Source: Pseudomonadota bacterium
GTDB lineage: Bacteria > Pseudomonadota > Alphaproteobacteria > Rhizobiales > Devosiaceae
Reading direction: 5' to 3'
Length of the DNA stretch: 9,401 nucleotides
Assembly: GCA_023430705.1 (NCBI GenBank)
Contig: JAEYZJ010000367.1
Location: 1-9,401 of the forward strand
Shown: piece by piece, positions 6,625 to 9,401 of the stretch
Numbering within the stretch: the stretch's first letter is position 1
Layout of the letters: each line of letters begins with the position of its first letter
Translations under genes and position numbers: made by a program
The notes under the pieces: model-generated
Database searches by the model: none
The model's input: only the letters and a program-made list of their open reading frames with translations
What the model was told of the DNA's origin: nothing

Positions 6625-6653
6625 TTGACAGCCCCAAGGCGCTTCACCATGTT
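6625..6653 (+). promoter_or_regulatory. Sigma-70-type promoter of topA
   Basis: A perfect TTGACA (6625-6630) is followed by a 17-base spacer and CATGTT (6648-6653, 3 of 6 matches to TATAAT, with the key A2 and T6). Transcription would begin near 6660, leaving a leader of about 32 bases before topA. The exact -35 and ideal spacing make it the clearest promoter in the window, although its -10 is weak. Confidence 0.6.
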
Positions 6654-6683
6654 GCGCCGCGTTTGGACGCCACTCCCGAAAGC

Positions 6684-6695
6684 ATGAACCAATGA
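6684..6695 (+). other. Minimal leader frame Met-Asn-Gln-stop overlapping the topA start
   Basis: ATG-AAC-CAA-TGA at 6684-6695 ends in ATGA over the topA start codon, so its TGA and the topA ATG share bases. If translated it would couple termination to topA initiation. However, the only ribosome-binding-like run, GAAAG (6678-6682), is 9 bases from the topA ATG and just one base from this one, so the site favours topA. It may be chance. Confidence 0.2.
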
Positions 6696-9349
6696 AGCTC
6701 GTCATCGTTGAAAGTCCGGCCAAGGCCAAGACAATCAACAGCTATCTTGGCAAGGACTATGAGGTCCTGGCGAGCTTTGGCCATGTCCGCGACCTGCCGG
6801 CAAAGGATGGCTCGGTGTTGCCGGACGAGGACTTCGCCATGAGCTGGGAGGTCGACGCGGCCTCGCGCAAGCGGCTGAGCGACATCGGCAATGCCCTCAA
6901 GAACGCGGACGAACTGATCCTCGCCACCGACCCGGATCGCGAAGGCGAGGCGATCAGCTGGCACGTGCTCGACGTGCTTCGGCAGAAAAAGCTGATCAAG
7001 GACAAGCCGGTCAGCCGCGTCGTGTTCAACGCCATCACCAAGGCGGCGATCACCGAGGCGATGCAGCACCCGCGCGACATCAACGAGCCGCTGGTCGAGG
7101 CCTACCTCGCCCGCCGTGCGCTCGATTACCTCGTCGGCTTCACCCTCTCGCCCGTGCTGTGGCGCAAGCTGCCGGGCTCCCGCTCGGCCGGCCGCGTGCA
7201 ATCGGTGGCGCTGCGCATCATCTCGGATCGCGAACGCGAGATCGAGAAGTTCAAGGCGCAGGAATACTGGTCCATCGGCGCCCGCCTCAACGAGAAGGGC
7301 AAGTCGTTCGAGGCCCGCCTCTACTCCGTCGACGGCAAGAAGTCGGACAAGCTCGATGTCGGCACCGGCGCCGATGCCGAGGCGCTGCGTGCCGCCATCC
7401 AGGCAGGCACCTTCTCGGTCTCCTCCGTCGACAAGAAGCCGACCAAACGCAATCCCTATGCGCCGTTCACCACCTCGAGCCTGCAGCAGGACGCCTCGTC
7501 GCGCCTCGGCTTCTCGCCCAGCCGCACCATGCAGATCGCGCAGCGGCTCTACGAGGACGGCATCATCACCTACATGCGTACCGACGGCGTGCAGATGGCG
7601 CCCGAGGCGATCGAGCAGGCCCGCCGCGCCATCGTCAAGGAATTCGGCTCGGAGTACATCCCCGAGAAGGCCCGCATCTACCAGACCAAGGCCAAGAACG
7701 CGCAGGAGGCCCACGAGGCCATCCGCCCCACCGACATGTTCCGCCAGCCCGATACCCTGCGCGGCGACGCCGACCGGCACCGGCTCTATGAGCTGATCTG
7801 GAAGCGCACGCTGGCCAGCCAGATGCGCTCGGCCGAAGTCGAGCGCACCACCGCCGACATCTCGGTCTTCGCCACGAGCCGCGACATCACGTTGCGCGCC
7901 ATCGGTTCGGTGGTCACCTTCCCCGGCTTCCTCGCGCTCTACGGCGTGCAGGCCAAGGAAGAGCGGACCGACGATTCCGAGGACGATGTCGACAGCCGCG
8001 AGCTGCCGCCCCTCGCGGTCGGTGATCGTCCGCGCCTCGAGGAGGCGCTGATCGAGCAGCACTTCACGCAGCCGCCGCCGCGCTACACCGAAGCGAGCCT
8101 GATCAAGAAGATGGAAGAGCTCGGCATCGGCCGGCCCTCCACCTATGCCGCCACCATGAGCGTGCTGCAGGACCGCAACTACGTCCGCCTCGAGAAGCGC
8201 GCCCTCGTGCCCGAGGATCGCGGCCGCATCGTCACCGCCTTCCTCGAGAGCTTCTTCAACCGCTACGTCGAGTACGGCTTCACCGCCGGTCTCGAGGAGC
8301 AGCTTGACCTGATCTCGGATGGCAAGCTCGCCTGGAAGGACGTGCTGCGCGACTTCTGGAAGGATTTCCAGTCGCATGTCGAGGAGATCAAGGACCTGCG
8401 CGTCTCCGAGGTGCTCGATGCCCTCAACGAGATGCTGGCCGACCATATCTTCCCGGCCAAGGCCGACGGCTCCGACCCGCGTCGCTGCCCGAACTGCGGC
8501 GAAGGCCAGCTCTCGCTGAAGCTGGGCAAGTTCGGCGCCTTCATCGGCTGCTCGAACTATCCCGAGTGCCGCTACACGATGCAGCTTTCCGATGCGGCCA
8601 CCGGCGGCGCGGCCGAAGCCGGGGCCGGCGACGGCATCCTCGGCACCGATCCCGAAAGCGGCCTCGAGGTCGCCTTGAAGTCGGGACGGTTCGGCCCATA
8701 TGTACAGCTGGGCGATGGAGCCGAACCGAAGCGCTCGTCGCTGCCCAAGGGCTGGACGCCCGACAGCCTCACCCTCGAAAAGGCCCTGCAGCTGCTGTCG
8801 CTTCCTCGCGAAGTCGGCCTGCATCCCGAGTCGGGCAAGCCGATCACTGCCGGCATCGGGCGCTACGGACCGTTCGTGTTGCATGACGGCACATACGCCA
8901 ACCTGCCCGATGTCGAGGAAGTCTTCACCGTGGGGCTCAACCGCGCGGTGGACCTGATCGCGCAGAAGGTGGCGGGCGGCGGAGGTTTCGGTCGCGGCAA
9001 CCGCGCCGCACCGGCAGCGATCCAGACCTTCGAGCATGCCGACGGGCCGATCACGGTACGCGCCGGCCGCTATGGGCCGTATGTGAATCAGGGCAAGGTG
9101 AACGCAACGCTGCCCAAGGAGTTGAAGCCCGAGGACGTGACCCTCGAGCAGGCCCTCGAACTGATCGCCGCCAAGGGCGGTCCGGGCGCAAAGAAATCCT
9201 CGTCGCGTTCCGCCGCCGCCAGGAAGGCGCCGGCAAAGAAAGCGGCGGCAAAGAAGACGACGGCCACGAAGACTACTGCCAAGAAGACAACGGCCAAGAA
9301 ACCCGCAGCCAAACCCAAGGCTGCATCGAAGAAGACGGCGGAGGCCTGA
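6692..9349 (+). CDS. topA: DNA topoisomerase I (type IA) with lysine/alanine-rich tail
   Basis: TopA relaxes negative supercoils by cutting and passing one DNA strand. The 885-aa protein begins with the Toprim domain: VESPAKAKTI (6-15, catalytic E7) and ATDPDREGEA (78-87, Mg-binding D80/D82/E84). SRSAGRVQSVAL (163-174) follows. The catalytic tyrosine is Y294 in GIITYMRTDG (290-299) with R296 beside it. EELGIGRPSTYA lies in the later core. After the core comes one zinc ribbon, C599-x2-C602 and C620-x5-C626, then three glycine-rich C-terminal repeats marked by GR[YF]GP[YF]V at 665-671, 723-729 and 792-798, each about 60-70 residues apart. The last roughly 50 residues form a basic repeat tail. 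The start has GAAAG 9 bases upstream and its own promoter. It lies downstream of dprA, as in related genomes, but separated here by an opposing gene. Confidence 0.97.
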   Translation: MKLVIVESPAKAKTINSYLGKDYEVLASFGHVRDLPAKDGSVLPDEDFAMSWEVDAASRKRLSDIGNALKNADELILATDPDREGEAISWHVLDVLRQKKLIKDKPVSRVVFNAITKAAITEAMQHPRDINEPLVEAYLARRALDYLVGFTLSPVLWRKLPGSRSAGRVQSVALRIISDREREIEKFKAQEYWSIGARLNEKGKSFEARLYSVDGKKSDKLDVGTGADAEALRAAIQAGTFSVSSVDKKPTKRNPYAPFTTSSLQQDASSRLGFSPSRTMQIAQRLYEDGIITYMRTDGVQMAPEAIEQARRAIVKEFGSEYIPEKARIYQTKAKNAQEAHEAIRPTDMFRQPDTLRGDADRHRLYELIWKRTLASQMRSAEVERTTADISVFATSRDITLRAIGSVVTFPGFLALYGVQAKEERTDDSEDDVDSRELPPLAVGDRPRLEEALIEQHFTQPPPRYTEASLIKKMEELGIGRPSTYAATMSVLQDRNYVRLEKRALVPEDRGRIVTAFLESFFNRYVEYGFTAGLEEQLDLISDGKLAWKDVLRDFWKDFQSHVEEIKDLRVSEVLDALNEMLADHIFPAKADGSDPRRCPNCGEGQLSLKLGKFGAFIGCSNYPECRYTMQLSDAATGGAAEAGAGDGILGTDPESGLEVALKSGRFGPYVQLGDGAEPKRSSLPKGWTPDSLTLEKALQLLSLPREVGLHPESGKPITAGIGRYGPFVLHDGTYANLPDVEEVFTVGLNRAVDLIAQKVAGGGGFGRGNRAAPAAIQTFEHADGPITVRAGRYGPYVNQGKVNATLPKELKPEDVTLEQALELIAAKGGPGAKKSSSRSAAARKAPAKKAAAKKTTATKTTAKKTTAKKPAAKPKAASKKTAEA
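9230..9319 (+). repeat. Six imperfect 15-base units encoding pentapeptides at the TopA C-terminus
   Basis: Residues 847-876 of TopA read as six consecutive five-residue units: PAKKA, AAKKT, TATKT, TAKKT, TAKKP, AAKPK. The DNA is a 15-base tandem pattern with AAGAAG/AAGAAA cores. The charge and composition resemble the tails of histone H1-like and other bacterial DNA-binding proteins. Basic C-terminal tails on TopA are known in several high-GC bacteria and add DNA affinity; the same effect here is inference. Slippage could make the copy number vary between strains. Confidence 0.75.
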
Positions 9350-9398
9350 TCGCTCGCGCAAGCGGGACCACTGTTCAGAGCCGCCGCCACCGGAGGTC

Positions 9399-9401
9399 AT
9401 G
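9399..9401 (+). CDS. Possible start codon of the next gene (partial)
   Basis: The window ends in GGAGG (9392-9396) followed by ATG at 9399-9401. The 49 bases after topA contain no terminator, so a co-transcribed gene is likely. The gap from GGAGG to this ATG is only 2 bases, shorter than usual, so the real start may lie just beyond the window. In relatives the gene after topA is often rnr (ribonuclease R), but nothing of the product is visible here. Confidence 0.3.

Larger units (their letters stand above)
6517..6691. promoter_or_regulatory. Divergent control region between membrane-protein gene and topA
   Basis: These 175 bases separate the two divergent starts. The plus strand has the topA promoter at 6625-6653 and a perfect palindrome at 6586-6600. 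I found no convincing promoter for the minus-strand gene; TGCTAGAT (minus strand, near 6550-6543) is only a weak -10-like match. A GTTAAC palindrome lies at about 6557-6562. No RNA gene or riboswitch shape was recognised. Confidence 0.5.

Noticed and set aside
9350..9398. A terminator after topA (CGCT...AGCG)
   Set aside because: The stem is only 4 pairs with no T-run after it.
6644..9400. A 918-codon open frame on the minus strand covering all of topA
   Set aside because: Composition is typical of an antisense shadow in high-GC DNA (His/Arg/Gly-rich, no recognisable domain), while the plus frame is an unmistakable topoisomerase I.

Overview
The window is high-GC DNA with strong G/C at third codon positions. 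It holds a compact run of housekeeping genes whose content and order point to an alphaproteobacterium, probably Hyphomicrobiales (Rhizobiales), possibly close to Devosia; that placement is inference. The pattern ruvX - pyrB - inactive pyrC - plsY - dprA followed by topA is one I associate with that group. I see no phage, insertion sequence, CRISPR array, tRNA or rRNA. I found no convincing new multi-gene system: this is mostly core genome with a few odd features.

Layout. Bases 27-533 (minus) encode a small protein resembling a metallo-beta-lactamase-fold hydrolase without the metal-binding motif, ending in a good intrinsic terminator at the window edge. Diverging from it, a plus-strand cluster runs from 594 to 5205: ruvX (TTG start), pyrB, pyrC', plsY and dprA. 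After a 100-base gap before pyrB, the pyrB/pyrC' and pyrC'/plsY junctions are 4-base ATGA overlaps, and plsY and dprA are 5 bases apart. Bases 5173-6516 (minus) hold a polytopic membrane protein that looks like a GT-C glycosyltransferase; its 3' end overlaps the end of dprA by 33 bases. The 175-base gap 6517-6691 carries a recognisable topA promoter and a perfect short palindrome. topA fills 6692-9349 and ends in a lysine/alanine-rich tail. The window ends at a Shine-Dalgarno-like GGAGG and ATG that may open the next gene.

How the genes fit together. PyrB makes carbamoyl-aspartate in pyrimidine synthesis. The adjacent dihydroorotase homologue has lost its metal ligands and catalytic Asp, so it is best read as the structural subunit PyrC' of a PyrB-PyrC' complex, with the working dihydroorotase encoded elsewhere. 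PlsY makes lysophosphatidic acid for membranes. RuvX, DprA and TopA act on nucleic acids (rRNA processing or junction resolution, ssDNA/RecA loading, supercoil relaxation). The cluster therefore mixes nucleotide, lipid and DNA functions in one probable transcription unit, interrupted before topA by the opposing membrane-protein gene.
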